64,000 nucleotides of DNA from an uncultured Prolixibacteraceae bacterium (lineage in GTDB: Bacteria; Bacteroidota; Bacteroidia; Bacteroidales; Prolixibacteraceae). The position numbers were made by a program, and so were the translations under genes. Position 1 is the stretch's first letter. Each line of letters begins with the position of its first letter. This document shows, in pieces, positions 9,953 to 18,226 of this stretch. The stretch is from contig CALGIG010000025.1 in NCBI GenBank assembly GCA_937915865.1, positions 5,999-69,998 of the forward strand, in the 5' to 3' direction. A model generated the notes under the pieces. That model did no database searches. It saw nothing but the letters and a program-made list of their open reading frames with translations, and was not told where the DNA came from.

Positions 9953-9986
9953 GCCAGTACTCCGGTTTACGAAGTACTGGCTTTTA
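9953..9986 (+). terminator. Hairpin terminator after the nfn operon
   Basis: A perfect 9-bp stem GCCAGTACT / AGTACTGGC (9953-9961 and 9973-9981) with loop CCGGTTTACGA, followed by TTTTAT. The right half (from 9961) is nearly identical to elements at 14072 and 18164, so this is both a plausible terminator and one copy of a dispersed repeat. Confidence 0.65.
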
Positions 9987-10011
9987 TCTGAATATACAAG
10001 TTTCTATTGTT

Positions 10012-10221
10012 CCTCAGGTAATTTCCCATTTGCCGGTGACTACTTCTTCTATTCCGGTGCCAATATCCCCGGTGCCGGTGCCAGTATCCATTATTCCGGT
10101 GGTAGTTTGCTTGGCGCCAGTCGCAATATCCAGCGAGCGGGTGACAACTCGCGATGTGCCGGTGACAATATCCAGCGAGCTTGTGACATTTACCAGCGAG
10201 CGGGCGACTGTTTCCTGAAAG
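10012..10221. repeat. Degenerate 21-bp tandem repeat array 1
   Basis: About ten units of exactly 21 bp. The best units read CCGGTGACAATATCC followed by AGCGAG. Each unit begins with CCGGTG or a close variant (CCAGTC, CGGGTG, CTTGTG, CGGGCG). The array is open on both strands: in the plus frame it gives heptads such as PVPISPV and PVTISSE, on the minus strand SLDIVTG and SLDIATG. Only TTG starts are available and neither product resembles a protein I know. No indels break the 21-bp register although the sequence has diverged strongly. This is the main content of the 764-bp gap 9922-10685. Confidence 0.75.
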
Positions 10222-10452
10222 TAGTAGCTTATTTCCAAACCGGACGATACAATAAACAAATGGTACTTACCATTTCGTTGGCGGCGGGTTTCGAATTCGA
10301 GGTTGTAAGGTAAAAAATTGAAAATCAGGGAATAATAAGCACCAAATCCAAATCAATGTTGTTTAAGTAATAGAAAAACAAATTGGTGAAACTTTGTGCT
10401 TTAGAGCCTTGGTGGCAAAAAAGGAGCTACTCTGCTGGTGACCCTTTCGCTT

Positions 10453-10605
10453 GCGCGAGCTTGTAGCTCGTGCGTTTTCTTACCTTCTTCGGTTTTCCAT
10501 TTTTCAAAGGACATCAATATCAATAACACCACGTCCTCCGCTAAAATTTACCGCTTTCTGATTGTAAAACTTAGTTTGTACTTGGCACGAGCTACAAGCT
10601 CGCGC
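10453..10605. repeat. 21-bp perfect inverted repeats 111 bp apart
   Basis: The arm at 10453-10473 (GCGCGAGCTTGTAGCTCGTG plus C) is the exact reverse complement of the arm at 10585-10605. Each arm contains its own small palindrome, GAGCTnnnAGCTC. A diverged third copy (GCACGGGCTACAAGCTGCGC) lies at 11145-11165, just downstream of the VOC gene's leader. The element has no ORF of note. It resembles REP/MITE-like palindromic debris. Confidence 0.65.
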
Positions 10606-10685
10606 TGGCAACGGGGATCATAAAAATAGCAGTACGTGCAACCTCGCTTATTTTATAACAACCTGTCCACGGGTCCCAATTCATA

Positions 10686-11087
10686 TTACTGTGCAGCCAA
10701 AGGTGTAAAAAACTCAATTAGGTTTTCTTCCGGGTCACGCAAGTGAACAACTCTCATTCCCCAGTCAGGCATATCCGTTGGTTCATTAATAAAGTTAATG
10801 CCATTCTTTAAAAGTGCATGATAGGTATCATCAACATTCTCTACTTCAAAAACAACTACCGATTTTTCCCTATAACCAATTGGTTGTGTTTTTTCATCAT
10901 TTCCAACAAATGAAGCCATATAATCAGAAACAAAAATGGCTAATCCTTCAATCCCGTCTGCCACTTTAAATGCAGCATAAACCCCATTTTCATCTCCCCA
11001 AAGAGGTTCTAATCCCAATTGTTCCGTATAAAATTTAAAACATGTTTTGTAGTCTTTGACCAATAATCTTACATTACTGAATTTCAT
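10686..11087 (-). CDS. VOC-family (glyoxalase/bleomycin-resistance fold) protein
   Basis: A 133-residue protein made of two beta-alpha-beta-beta-beta units. The first opens with KFSNVRLLVKDYKTCFKFY and the second ends with GMRVVHLRDPEENLIEFF, the classic closing signature with a metal-ligand-like Glu. Family knowledge: vicinal-oxygen-chelate proteins include glyoxalases, dioxygenases and antibiotic-binding proteins, so substrate cannot be assigned. It is a lone minus-strand gene between repeat elements. The ATG at 11087 agrees with the family N-terminus. Confidence 0.85.
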   Translation of the reverse strand: MKFSNVRLLVKDYKTCFKFYTEQLGLEPLWGDENGVYAAFKVADGIEGLAIFVSDYMASFVGNDEKTQPIGYREKSVVVFEVENVDDTYHALLKNGINFINEPTDMPDWGMRVVHLRDPEENLIEFFTPLAAQ

Positions 11088-11174
11088 AAATATTCAATTT
11101 GGGTTTATTTCTTTTATTCTATTTAATGTTCATTTGTTAAGCTTGGCACGGGCTACAAGCTGCGCTGGCAATGG

Positions 11175-12047
11175 TTACTTTCCAAATACCAATCCAATAG
11201 TCAGATCAATCCGGGACAAACTTTGATATTCATCCTTTTCCAGTTTGATGGTTTGCACAGTTGTGCCATCATCCACTTTGTATTTAAACAGGTTGCCTGC
11301 CAGCAAGGAAAGCTGGATACCCAGATTGGTATTTTTCGAAAGGTTAAACTCATAACCGATGTCGTAAGTCATCCCAAAAGTACCGCCGGTAATCTTGTAA
11401 CTGTCTATAACCACTGAATTGTCTTTATATCCCAGGTAGCCCATACCTATTCCCAGCGTGAAAGCATTACTTTTCCGGGCATTCAGGAATCTTGTAGTTA
11501 CCATTGGTCCGACAAAATTAACGGCTACTTTATCACTCATCCGGCCATATTGCCGTTCGCCCTGGTCATTTTCAATGTAAATGTTATCCAAGCTGTTTGA
11601 CGAACCAAAATGGACATATTTCGCCCCAACGCCAAGCATCTCAGAAAAATAGCAGGTTACCCCCGCACCAAAAACATAACCTGATTTAAGTTGACGTGCG
11701 TAATCTTTAAAATCCGACGGTATGTTGTCGCCAATACGCGCCGTTTCGTATCCCAGACCGCCATTGACAGAAAACTTCCATTGCTGGTAGTTCTTGTAAC
11801 CGGGCATTTTATCCTTGGGTAATTCGCTGTTCTGAAAAAAATTTGCTGCATGATAATTAACTTTATCCAACGGCAGCAAGGTGTTCCTTATTTCATCTTT
11901 ATGCCTGAAGGTGAAATAGATGTTGTTACCTTTTACTTTGGTTATTTTGCAATTGATTGAATCTCCGGAGGTAGTAACGATCAGATCCTGTGAGAATCCG
12001 GTTTGTACCAAGACTACAAATACCAGAAGTGTGAAAATTATCTTCAT
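11175..12047 (-). CDS. Putative outer-membrane beta-barrel protein with signal peptide
   Basis: A 290-residue exported protein. The first 19 residues form a signal peptide ending GFSQ. Residues 20-70 (LIVTTSGDSINCKITKVKG) resemble a small beta-rich N-terminal domain seen in many Bacteroidota envelope proteins. The rest shows amphipathic strands rich in Gly and aromatics, ending LTIGLVFGK as porin-like barrels do. Its ATG overlaps the stop of the upstream lipoprotein gene by 4 bp (ATGA), so the two are translationally coupled and probably work together. I do not recognise a specific family. Confidence 0.65.
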   Translation of the reverse strand: MKIIFTLLVFVVLVQTGFSQDLIVTTSGDSINCKITKVKGNNIYFTFRHKDEIRNTLLPLDKVNYHAANFFQNSELPKDKMPGYKNYQQWKFSVNGGLGYETARIGDNIPSDFKDYARQLKSGYVFGAGVTCYFSEMLGVGAKYVHFGSSNSLDNIYIENDQGERQYGRMSDKVAVNFVGPMVTTRFLNARKSNAFTLGIGMGYLGYKDNSVVIDSYKITGGTFGMTYDIGYEFNLSKNTNLGIQLSLLAGNLFKYKVDDGTTVQTIKLEKDEYQSLSRIDLTIGLVFGK

Positions 12048-12766
12048 TGGTTTTTCGCGTTAAATGATTCAAATTCAGATTTTCCTGTTTTCCAGTCGAC
12101 CAGTTCAAGTTTTGGCCGCCCAACAAAAGCACCCATCACGATACTGCATCTCAGGTAATACTGATGCCCCAATTGAATATCAACCGGAACCTCCGATTTT
12201 GATTCGGTTTTCGCCCACAATGTGTTCAGTCCGTCTTTGTTGACTTTTACTGAAGTTTTGAAATTATTCTTCACCCGGCAGATGACCGAATCGCCCAAGT
12301 GAACATCGAACGATATAATTGGCCCAACGCCGCTGTAACGGTAAACATTGATAACAGCATAATCGGCACCAGGAATGACGGGCTCTTCTTCCTTAACCAA
12401 AAATTGGCCGACATTGTCAACTTTCAATATTTTGGCAGTAATCCGGTGGCAGGAACTACCAAAAGCCGACGGCTGTTGATGTTCAATAATTTTAATGGCG
12501 TTGCCACCAGCCTTACGGGCTTCCAACTTTGCTTTATCCAGCACCGATTCATACTTGCAATCGGTTGTAAATCCTGTGTCACCAATCTTGACTTGTCCGA
12601 GTACTTCCGATCCAGCAGGCTCGGGTTGATCGAGTTCTATCACGGCAACCTCCTGCTTGTAGTCCAGCGCAGGATAACTTTTTGATAAATTTGTTGAAAT
12701 CTTCGGGCTGCAAGAAGTCAATGCAAACAATGCAGCAATAATTCCATAGCTTAATAAATTTTTCAT
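12044..12766 (-). CDS. Putative lipoprotein, partner of the adjacent barrel protein
   Basis: A 240-residue protein with a lipoprotein signal: hydrophobic core IIAALFAL then lipobox LTSC (Cys at 19). Residues 35-110 contain VAVIELDQPEP and KLEARKAGGNAIKIIEHQ, resembling small envelope-stress lipoprotein domains. The C-terminal half (from about 135) is a beta-rich domain with FDVHLGDSVICRVKNN and SCSIVMG-like strands, reminiscent of DUF2846-type domains. Function unknown. It is the first gene of a two-gene minus-strand unit. Confidence 0.65.
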   Translation of the reverse strand: MKNLLSYGIIAALFALTSCSPKISTNLSKSYPALDYKQEVAVIELDQPEPAGSEVLGQVKIGDTGFTTDCKYESVLDKAKLEARKAGGNAIKIIEHQQPSAFGSSCHRITAKILKVDNVGQFLVKEEEPVIPGADYAVINVYRYSGVGPIISFDVHLGDSVICRVKNNFKTSVKVNKDGLNTLWAKTESKSEVPVDIQLGHQYYLRCSIVMGAFVGRPKLELVDWKTGKSEFESFNAKNQ

Positions 12767-13428
12767 GTGTTTATTTTTTGTTTTTTAATTGCCACATGGA
12801 ATTCGCATGATTTGGGAAATAATCATTTCGATTGGTGGTTCTGCAAATCATGCTCATTTCATCTTTTTATAATTAACATTTAAGTATTGTTATTTTTAAT
12901 CCTCTGATAATGCTCGCATTACTCCGCTCTACTTCTCGTTTTAACGATAGCAGCAACATGGGGCTAATAGTTAAATCATTTGTGCTTCTGCTAACATATC
13001 CCGGGAAACAGAGCTTTTTATCATCTAGGTTTTATTAAGTAATAAGAACAGTTTATTATTGTATTTTCAAATGTACTCACCCCAACGTCCGCCATGCGAG
13101 AGGTGAGTCAAGATAAAAGTGCAAGTTTAAATGCAGCATTATTTCATTCTCATTACTTAATCAAAAAGAATATACTAAATTAGATAAAATTATATCAAAT
13201 ATCGCAGGAATTTAGATTGAAATATTTTTAACTGTTAACTAAGCACCGTTAGATTTATAAATAGAGCGTTCAAGTCTGCTAATGGCAAGTGTGTTTAGTT
13301 ACTTCAGGACACACTCGTCACCAGCAACTGCAATCGTTGGGCATATCCGAAAGAGCGGGAGTTTGTCACCAGCGTTTACTATCTTTGTCCATATCCCAAG
13401 GAACGAGGGGGCGATTAGCTTATAGTTA
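12767..13428. other. 662-bp gene-poor region with inverted and tandem repeats
   Basis: There is no credible ORF. An inverted repeat GCATGATTTG (12805-12814) / CAAATCATGC (12844-12853) lies 38-87 bp upstream of the lipoprotein start and could be an operator or leader hairpin. Near the other end a degenerate 48-bp unit is repeated in tandem (13317-13364 and 13365-13412), both starting GTCACCAGC and containing ATATCC then AA-GA-CG-GGG. Confidence 0.5.
13317..13412. repeat. Two degenerate 48-bp tandem units
   Basis: Unit 1 (13317) and unit 2 (13365) both begin GTCACCAGC and share the core GGGCATATCCGAAAGAGCG / GTCCATATCCCAAGGAACG. A further relative, GGGCTTATCCGAAGGAGCGG, occurs at 14013-14032 on the other side of the GNAT gene, so the family flanks that gene. 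Confidence 0.5.
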
Positions 13429-13887
13429 TTATTTGGGCACTGGCTTTAAATTCTTTTTAAGATAAATCATATCAACAAGTTGTATGTCACCATCAAACAT
13501 AGGATGGTCGTAATTATCGGTAAAAAAGTTTTTTATCCGATGTGATTTTTCAAATCCACAACGTTCATAAAACGATAAGATTGCCGGAGTCTCACCTGTC
13601 CCGACAAGCATTGATTTGTAGTTGTTTTTATAGAAATCAGAAATGAAATTCATCAATATTCTACCGTAGCCTTTGCCTTGGTATTTCTCGTAAGTCGCAA
13701 TGTTTTTTAATTCACAAGTTTCGCTATTTATCTTTACTACAACGCAAACGCTTTTCAAATCGTCGTCAAATAAAGCAAACAAATCGCCTCTCGATAAGTA
13801 CTTGTCAATCATGTTTTCCTGCTCGTCAGCCAATAACAATAAGTCAAGGAACTGCTTTTTATTTTTGATAATTTTTTCTATTCTCAT
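13429..13887 (-). CDS. GNAT-family N-acetyltransferase
   Basis: A 152-residue protein from the ATG at 13887 (a GTG one codon earlier is possible). It has the GNAT core: beta4/motif A CELKNIATYEKYQGKGYGRILM, whose QGKGYG (about 79-84) is the acetyl-CoA pyrophosphate loop, and motif B with YERCGFEKSHRI (about 119-130). The substrate is unknown. It is flanked on both sides by dispersed repeats and has lower G+C than the housekeeping genes, consistent with a mobile gene. Confidence 0.82.
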   Translation of the reverse strand: MRIEKIIKNKKQFLDLLLLADEQENMIDKYLSRGDLFALFDDDLKSVCVVVKINSETCELKNIATYEKYQGKGYGRILMNFISDFYKNNYKSMLVGTGETPAILSFYERCGFEKSHRIKNFFTDNYDHPMFDGDIQLVDMIYLKKNLKPVPK

Positions 13888-13937
13888 CACATCACATTTA
13901 TGTTGTTTCCTAATTTATCCAGCTCCTCCGGATTTGC

Positions 13938-13990
13938 GCTATACTATTCGATGCGGCTGGTGCTGATTACAAATCAGCACCAGCCGCAGT
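13938..13990. repeat. Dispersed palindromic repeat, copy A
   Basis: The perfect hairpin of 17 bp (13952-13988) follows TATTCG. A degraded relative with the same order (TATTCG, then GCTGGTGGCGATACAAATCA) is at 30048-30075. The pair flanks the R-M and four-gene defence-like region. Confidence 0.55.
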
Positions 13991-14057
13991 ATGCGCAACG
14001 ATTACAGTCGCTGGGCTTATCCGAAGGAGCGGAGGTAGAAATAATTTACATTCTTAC

Positions 14058-14105
14058 AATTTAGCCAATACTTTCCGGTTTGCGAAGTACTGGCTAAATT
14101 GTTTT
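14058..14105. terminator. Bidirectional hairpin terminator downstream of the R-M operon
   Basis: Stem AATTTAGCCAATACT / AGTACTGGCTAAATT (14058-14072 and 14086-14100; one mismatch) with loop TTCCGGTTTGCGA. A GTTTTT run follows on the plus strand and AAATTGTAAG on the minus strand. It would end the minus-strand R-M operon. Its right part (14072-14095) is the left copy of the 24-bp direct repeat. Confidence 0.55.
14072..14095 (+). repeat. 24-bp direct repeat, left copy flanking the R-M module
   Basis: The sequence TTTCCGGTTTGCGAAGTACT followed by GGCT is found here and, identically, at 18164-18187. A near-copy (one internal mismatch) is in the nfn terminator at 9961-9982. Confidence 0.75.
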
Positions 14106-14156
14106 TCAACCGCTGATGTTAATTTAAATCAGCATTGAATGTAAAAATTGAGAATA

Positions 14157-14813
14157 CTAAAACTCTAACAAATAATGACTTAATTGATACGAATTGTGTA
14201 CAGAATAAAAGGACTGTAGCAAATTCGGTATTTGCAGTTTACTTCTAAAAAGCTTTTCAGAATTTCTATTTAGTTGCTCTATATTCGAGTTGATCTTAAA
14301 CACTATACCGTCTGTTTTTCCTTCGAGTATATATCCAACGATACACCCATTTTGTGGATATTTCCCATTAGTAAAATTATCAATTCCAGTCTCTATATAT
14401 CTCTTGATTAGATAATTGGATGACAACTTTGTTTTTCTTTCCACTTTAAAACAATCATTCTCAATGAGGTTTTTTGCTTCAATAAAGAATTCGATACGCT
14501 TTAGTTGATTTGTCCAATCTTTAGTAAAACGAAAATCTATTCGTGATGCGGATTTGGCTGATTGTTCCTGTGACAAAATTGAATCATTCAATAACCGGTA
14601 CTCACTGAAAATGTTTATATGTAAGTTTATTGCGTGTTCGCTTTTATCAATGTAATCAAAAAAGAGTGCAGAAATATTTTCTTCTTCCCAGTCAATTGTT
14701 ACAGTTTTATTTGCTTTAATGAAGGCAAACGCCTCTCCCCATAGAATAAGACAATTCTGGACAAAAGAACTTTCGAAATCCTGAATGATGGAAGATTTTA
14801 ATTTGCCCGACAT
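14157..14813 (-). CDS. Putative PD-(D/E)xK nuclease partner of the R-M enzyme
   Basis: A 218-residue protein of no family I recognise with certainty. The middle part, RIDFRFTKDW ... IEFFIEAKNL (about 91-116), fits the D-(X)n-ExK core of PD-(D/E)xK nucleases. Its ATG directly abuts the TAG stop of the upstream type IIG-like gene with no spacer, so it is the second gene of a tight operon. Reading it as an accessory restriction nuclease is inference from that motif and the context. It could instead be a specificity or regulatory subunit. No signal peptide or membrane segment. Confidence 0.55.
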   Translation of the reverse strand: MSGKLKSSIIQDFESSFVQNCLILWGEAFAFIKANKTVTIDWEEENISALFFDYIDKSEHAINLHINIFSEYRLLNDSILSQEQSAKSASRIDFRFTKDWTNQLKRIEFFIEAKNLIENDCFKVERKTKLSSNYLIKRYIETGIDNFTNGKYPQNGCIVGYILEGKTDGIVFKINSNIEQLNRNSEKLFRSKLQIPNLLQSFYSVHNSYQLSHYLLEF

Positions 14814-17807
14814 CTATTCTTCCTCCATACTGATGATTTCAGCTATTAATGATGTGGCATCATCAATGGCTTGCGACCGGGTCCAAAAGCGTTTTTGGTT
14901 AGGTTTAATCAGGTAAACCTTATCATTTTCGTAATCAAAATATTTCACCTGTTTTTGAACGTAAATGCTATCGGATGTCTTCTTGAGCATATACCGATCA
15001 ATATTCTTTAAACCTTCCCGAAGGATATCTATACTTTTTTCTTCTATCGGTTTTTCCTGATTGTCAAAATGCAGCACAACCATGTTTAGCGGATCTCGCA
15101 GCCCAACATCATAAATACAGGCACTTACTCTTGTTTTTGAGGTATTGAGAAAAGTGTTTAATTCGGTACATAGCATATTGGCATAGGCCAAATTTTCGGG
15201 TTGCAAAGTGCGATGTAAGGCAATGGAGTTATGACCATGATCAAAAAGATCAAGCTGAAACTTTAGGCAATCTTCAATCAGGACTTGCTCTTTTACTTTT
15301 AATCCAATTACTTGATAAAGAATGACATTAAGCTTCTCTTCAATGATTTTAGTTTCTTGATTTGTCGATACGGATTTTAGTTGCTCAAAACAATCTCCAA
15401 TTCCTTGAAGGTGTTCATTATTAATGTCCTTAATTATAGCCGGTAATTCCAGTAATTCTTCAAAAAGTATCCGTTCACGTTCAATTCCCCAAGAAGAGGA
15501 AGATAAGAAAAGAAAATAGGTTGCAAAAACCGAATTAATATATGAAACCAAGGTTTGTTTTATTTCATTGGCTACTAATCCGTTGATCAGATAAGTTGAT
15601 TTTAAGGAACTCGCACAATAGTCAATATATGATGCGGCAATCTCGTTGTCATGTTGACCTTCTTTTACAACGACATAAGGTGGAGTAAACAAATCTTTCG
15701 TGATTTTTCTGTATTCTCTTTCATTTAAGTAACAGGCTGATTCTTTGGTATAGTAACGCGTAATTTCTTGCGTTCTAATGATTCGGGGAGGAATAACTTC
15801 AAGTTTATCAGAATCGGCAATATAACCGGTTCCGGTATTCCAAATATTTTTTTCTGTCGAAAAGTACCTTTTAAGGCTAGGGAAACGACTATTCAATCTA
15901 GTTAGAAGTAAAAAATCCTGCATACCTCCCCACATTGCAATTTTCCAGATTTTTGTGTCCGGTTTTTGACACTCATTACGAGGTAGTAACTTTATATCCG
16001 TACTATCAATTACAATTCCATCAACAAGATTGTTTCTAATGTAGGTTTTGGGCGCACAATATTCTATAGTCTCAGGAATTATCAATGGCTTTTCTTTTTG
16101 GAAATAAACGATACTAATTGGAACTGTAGCACCGTCAAATAACTGTTCTCCAATTTTTTTTTCTACTCTTCTGAAAATGGATAAATTGTAAACCTTTTCT
16201 GTATGGTTCTTCGCAAAAAGCCATTTGCGAAAGTGATTGTATTTTTTATTCGTATTGGTAAGACTTTTTGTATTGAAAATCAATGCGATTTTCCCTTTGG
16301 GAGAAAAGGCCACAGCTTTATCAATAAAAGCAAGTACCATCTGCTGTGGATATTTTCTTTCCTCCAGATAGTTCTTAATTGAATCTTGTATTTTCTTTGT
16401 TCCAAATGGCGGATTCCCGACCACCAAGTCCACTTTTACAAATTCATCGGCATTTACCTGGCCAATAGTATCCCTGCGCCATAGGTTTTTCCCTTGCGTT
16501 TTGATAGTTGGGTCTTCGGGATCGTAAATCAGATAAGGCAACTGATAGTTAGGCTCAATCCAAAGCGTTTTGGGGTCAAGTTCGTCAACCAATGCTAAAT
16601 ACAAGCTGAAAGCTGCAACCTTAATTGCAGTTGGGTCTATCTCAATACCATAAATGTTTGAGAGCAATAATTCGGTCAACGTACCAAAACTAATTTTATC
16701 AGTGTAGTTTGCTTTCTTCCACCGCTTAACAAGTCGTTTATAGCTTTCTACCAGGAAGATGCCCGACCCACATGCCGGATCCAGAACTTTAGTCTTGAAA
16801 TCAGTTTGGTCGATTGGTAGTTTATCGTTGAGCATCAGTTCAACCAAACTAAAAGGTGTATAAAACTGACCTTTCTCGTGTTTCAATTCGCCCAAAAAGT
16901 TTTCATAAATCTCACTCAACAATTCAATTTGAATAATTTTAAAATTGAAGAGTCTCCATCCATCAAAAAGATTAGGTTGATTGGACAAATTACCATCAGT
17001 AAAGCACTTTTTTATCAGTCTTAAATGTTCTTGCTTAACAAGTTCAACTTCCTCTTCAATTATTGGAAATACATTCCCGTTGAAGTGTATTTGCACTTCA
17101 TTGAATAACTGATAAGTAGCGTTTCTATCATCGAGTATCTCAAAATAGCTGGTAGCCCCCGGTAGAATCTTTTTATAAAGACCAGCTTCCTTTGCCGCAC
17201 CTTTATCTTCAAGAAAAAGGATAAACAACGAACGCATTAAAAGTGCATGAATGATTTCCTGTTGAGGGATATCACTTTTTAATTCAATGGCGGTTCTTTT
17301 CAGGCTTTGGACAAGAAATTTATCTAACCTACGTTGAGTATTTACCCTACTCTTAACTTCATAATCGGTACTCCAAAGTAAACCACAATCAACGCCAATA
17401 CGAGAAAATACTTCAGAAAGGATATTTAAAGCCTGTTCATCTGAGGTTCTGTCGTAACTGAAAATCTGGGCATTTGACAATTTATTGTTTGGATCGTCTT
17501 CTTTCCCAATAAATTCAGGCTTTTCCTGACAATTATAGATTCTGATTTCAGTGTCAGAAAGGGCAAATAACAGTAGTATTTTTCTGTAATTCCAGGCTTT
17601 GTGCTGAATTTCTGCAATTTTCTTTAAATATACGGTATCGAAACATTTCACTTCAACAAAAAGAACGGTAGGGTTCTTTCCCGAAAAGTAAACCTTATCT
17701 GCTCCAAGTTGCTCAATTTCAATAAAATTAGGATATGTCGATTTGATTTCTGAATTATTAATCAGAAACTCATCATACCCCAATTCAGAATAAAATTGAT
17801 TACCCAT
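14814..17807 (-). CDS. Type IIG-like restriction-modification protein (Eco57I-type N6-adenine methyltransferase)
   Basis: A 997-residue fusion. The N-terminus has a nuclease-like core with FVEVK (about 50; ExK). The central methyltransferase has EKGQFYTPFSLVELM, SAM motif I DPACGSGIFL (about 344) and catalytic motif IV VGNPPFG (about 464), a variant of NPPY/F in gamma-class adenine methylases. The C-terminal 450 residues have the variable character of a target recognition domain. Family knowledge: type IIG enzymes cut and methylate with one chain. PglX of BREX has a similar methylase but comes with other brx genes, none of which are present. The module sits between perfect 24-bp direct repeats. 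Confidence 0.83.
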   Translation of the reverse strand: MGNQFYSELGYDEFLINNSEIKSTYPNFIEIEQLGADKVYFSGKNPTVLFVEVKCFDTVYLKKIAEIQHKAWNYRKILLLFALSDTEIRIYNCQEKPEFIGKEDDPNNKLSNAQIFSYDRTSDEQALNILSEVFSRIGVDCGLLWSTDYEVKSRVNTQRRLDKFLVQSLKRTAIELKSDIPQQEIIHALLMRSLFILFLEDKGAAKEAGLYKKILPGATSYFEILDDRNATYQLFNEVQIHFNGNVFPIIEEEVELVKQEHLRLIKKCFTDGNLSNQPNLFDGWRLFNFKIIQIELLSEIYENFLGELKHEKGQFYTPFSLVELMLNDKLPIDQTDFKTKVLDPACGSGIFLVESYKRLVKRWKKANYTDKISFGTLTELLLSNIYGIEIDPTAIKVAAFSLYLALVDELDPKTLWIEPNYQLPYLIYDPEDPTIKTQGKNLWRRDTIGQVNADEFVKVDLVVGNPPFGTKKIQDSIKNYLEERKYPQQMVLAFIDKAVAFSPKGKIALIFNTKSLTNTNKKYNHFRKWLFAKNHTEKVYNLSIFRRVEKKIGEQLFDGATVPISIVYFQKEKPLIIPETIEYCAPKTYIRNNLVDGIVIDSTDIKLLPRNECQKPDTKIWKIAMWGGMQDFLLLTRLNSRFPSLKRYFSTEKNIWNTGTGYIADSDKLEVIPPRIIRTQEITRYYTKESACYLNEREYRKITKDLFTPPYVVVKEGQHDNEIAASYIDYCASSLKSTYLINGLVANEIKQTLVSYINSVFATYFLFLSSSSWGIERERILFEELLELPAIIKDINNEHLQGIGDCFEQLKSVSTNQETKIIEEKLNVILYQVIGLKVKEQVLIEDCLKFQLDLFDHGHNSIALHRTLQPENLAYANMLCTELNTFLNTSKTRVSACIYDVGLRDPLNMVVLHFDNQEKPIEEKSIDILREGLKNIDRYMLKKTSDSIYVQKQVKYFDYENDKVYLIKPNQKRFWTRSQAIDDATSLIAEIISMEEE

Positions 17808-18163
17808 TAATCTTTTTTTATAAATGCAAAATAGGTGTTTTTTTCAGTTTTTACAAAAAGAAAGTCATGGATTTAAAGAAAAGAATTTGCAATAGAAAGC
17901 TGAATATTCAATATTTATCTTGATAACCATGCTTTTCCCTGCCTGTAATGATCTTTGTCAGGCATTGATGCTGTTTTGAAATTGGCACTTTCTTACGTGA
18001 AATCCCTGATCTGCTTTGTGTGACTAGACGGTAATATTTCTACAGTCATTTACTCAACTAGCTCTTCTTCACTGGTTACTTTTAATAAAGGGCAAGTTGG
18101 CAGCAAGGATAAGGATACAGTCTCTTAAGAAAAATGAATCTCTATGATTGGCAGAGCTTGTCT
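17808..18163. other. Intergenic region between divergent R-M and LysM genes
   Basis: There is no credible gene. It contains an imperfect stem GCCTGTAATGATC...GTCAGGC at 17941-17963 and presumably the two divergent promoters; I cannot point to a TAnnTTTG element with confidence. Confidence 0.35.
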
Positions 18164-18187
18164 TTTCCGGTTTGCGAAGTACTGGCT
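18164..18187 (+). repeat. 24-bp direct repeat, right copy flanking the R-M module
   Basis: Identical to 14072-14095. Unlike the other two copies it lacks the left hairpin arm (GCCAGTACT), so only half of the original hairpin element remains. It lies inside the long-frame N-terminal extension of the LysM gene, which argues that that extension is not coding. Confidence 0.75.
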
Positions 18188-18226
18188 TTTATTTTACTTT
18201 TGATGCTCGTTTCAGACATTAAAACT

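Larger units (their letters stand above)
13891..14156. other. 266-bp spacer with two long hairpins
   Basis: It holds a perfect 17-bp-stem palindrome at 13952-13988 (TGCGGCTGGTGCTGATT, loop ACA, then its complement), a copy of the ATATCC/GAGCGG repeat, and the terminator-like hairpin at 14058-14100. There are no genes. Confidence 0.6.

Noticed and set aside
10012..10260. Heptad-repeat ORFs on both strands of array 1
   Set aside because: Only TTG starts, no leader, no recognisable protein; an open frame on both strands follows from a stop-free 21-bp unit.
14814..17807. PglX of a BREX system
   Set aside because: None of the other BREX genes (brxA, brxB, brxC, pglZ) is nearby; size and N-terminal nuclease core fit type IIG.
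18134..18226. Longer N-terminus for the LysM protein
   Set aside because: The extension translates the 24-bp dispersed repeat, and the signal peptide begins at 18227.
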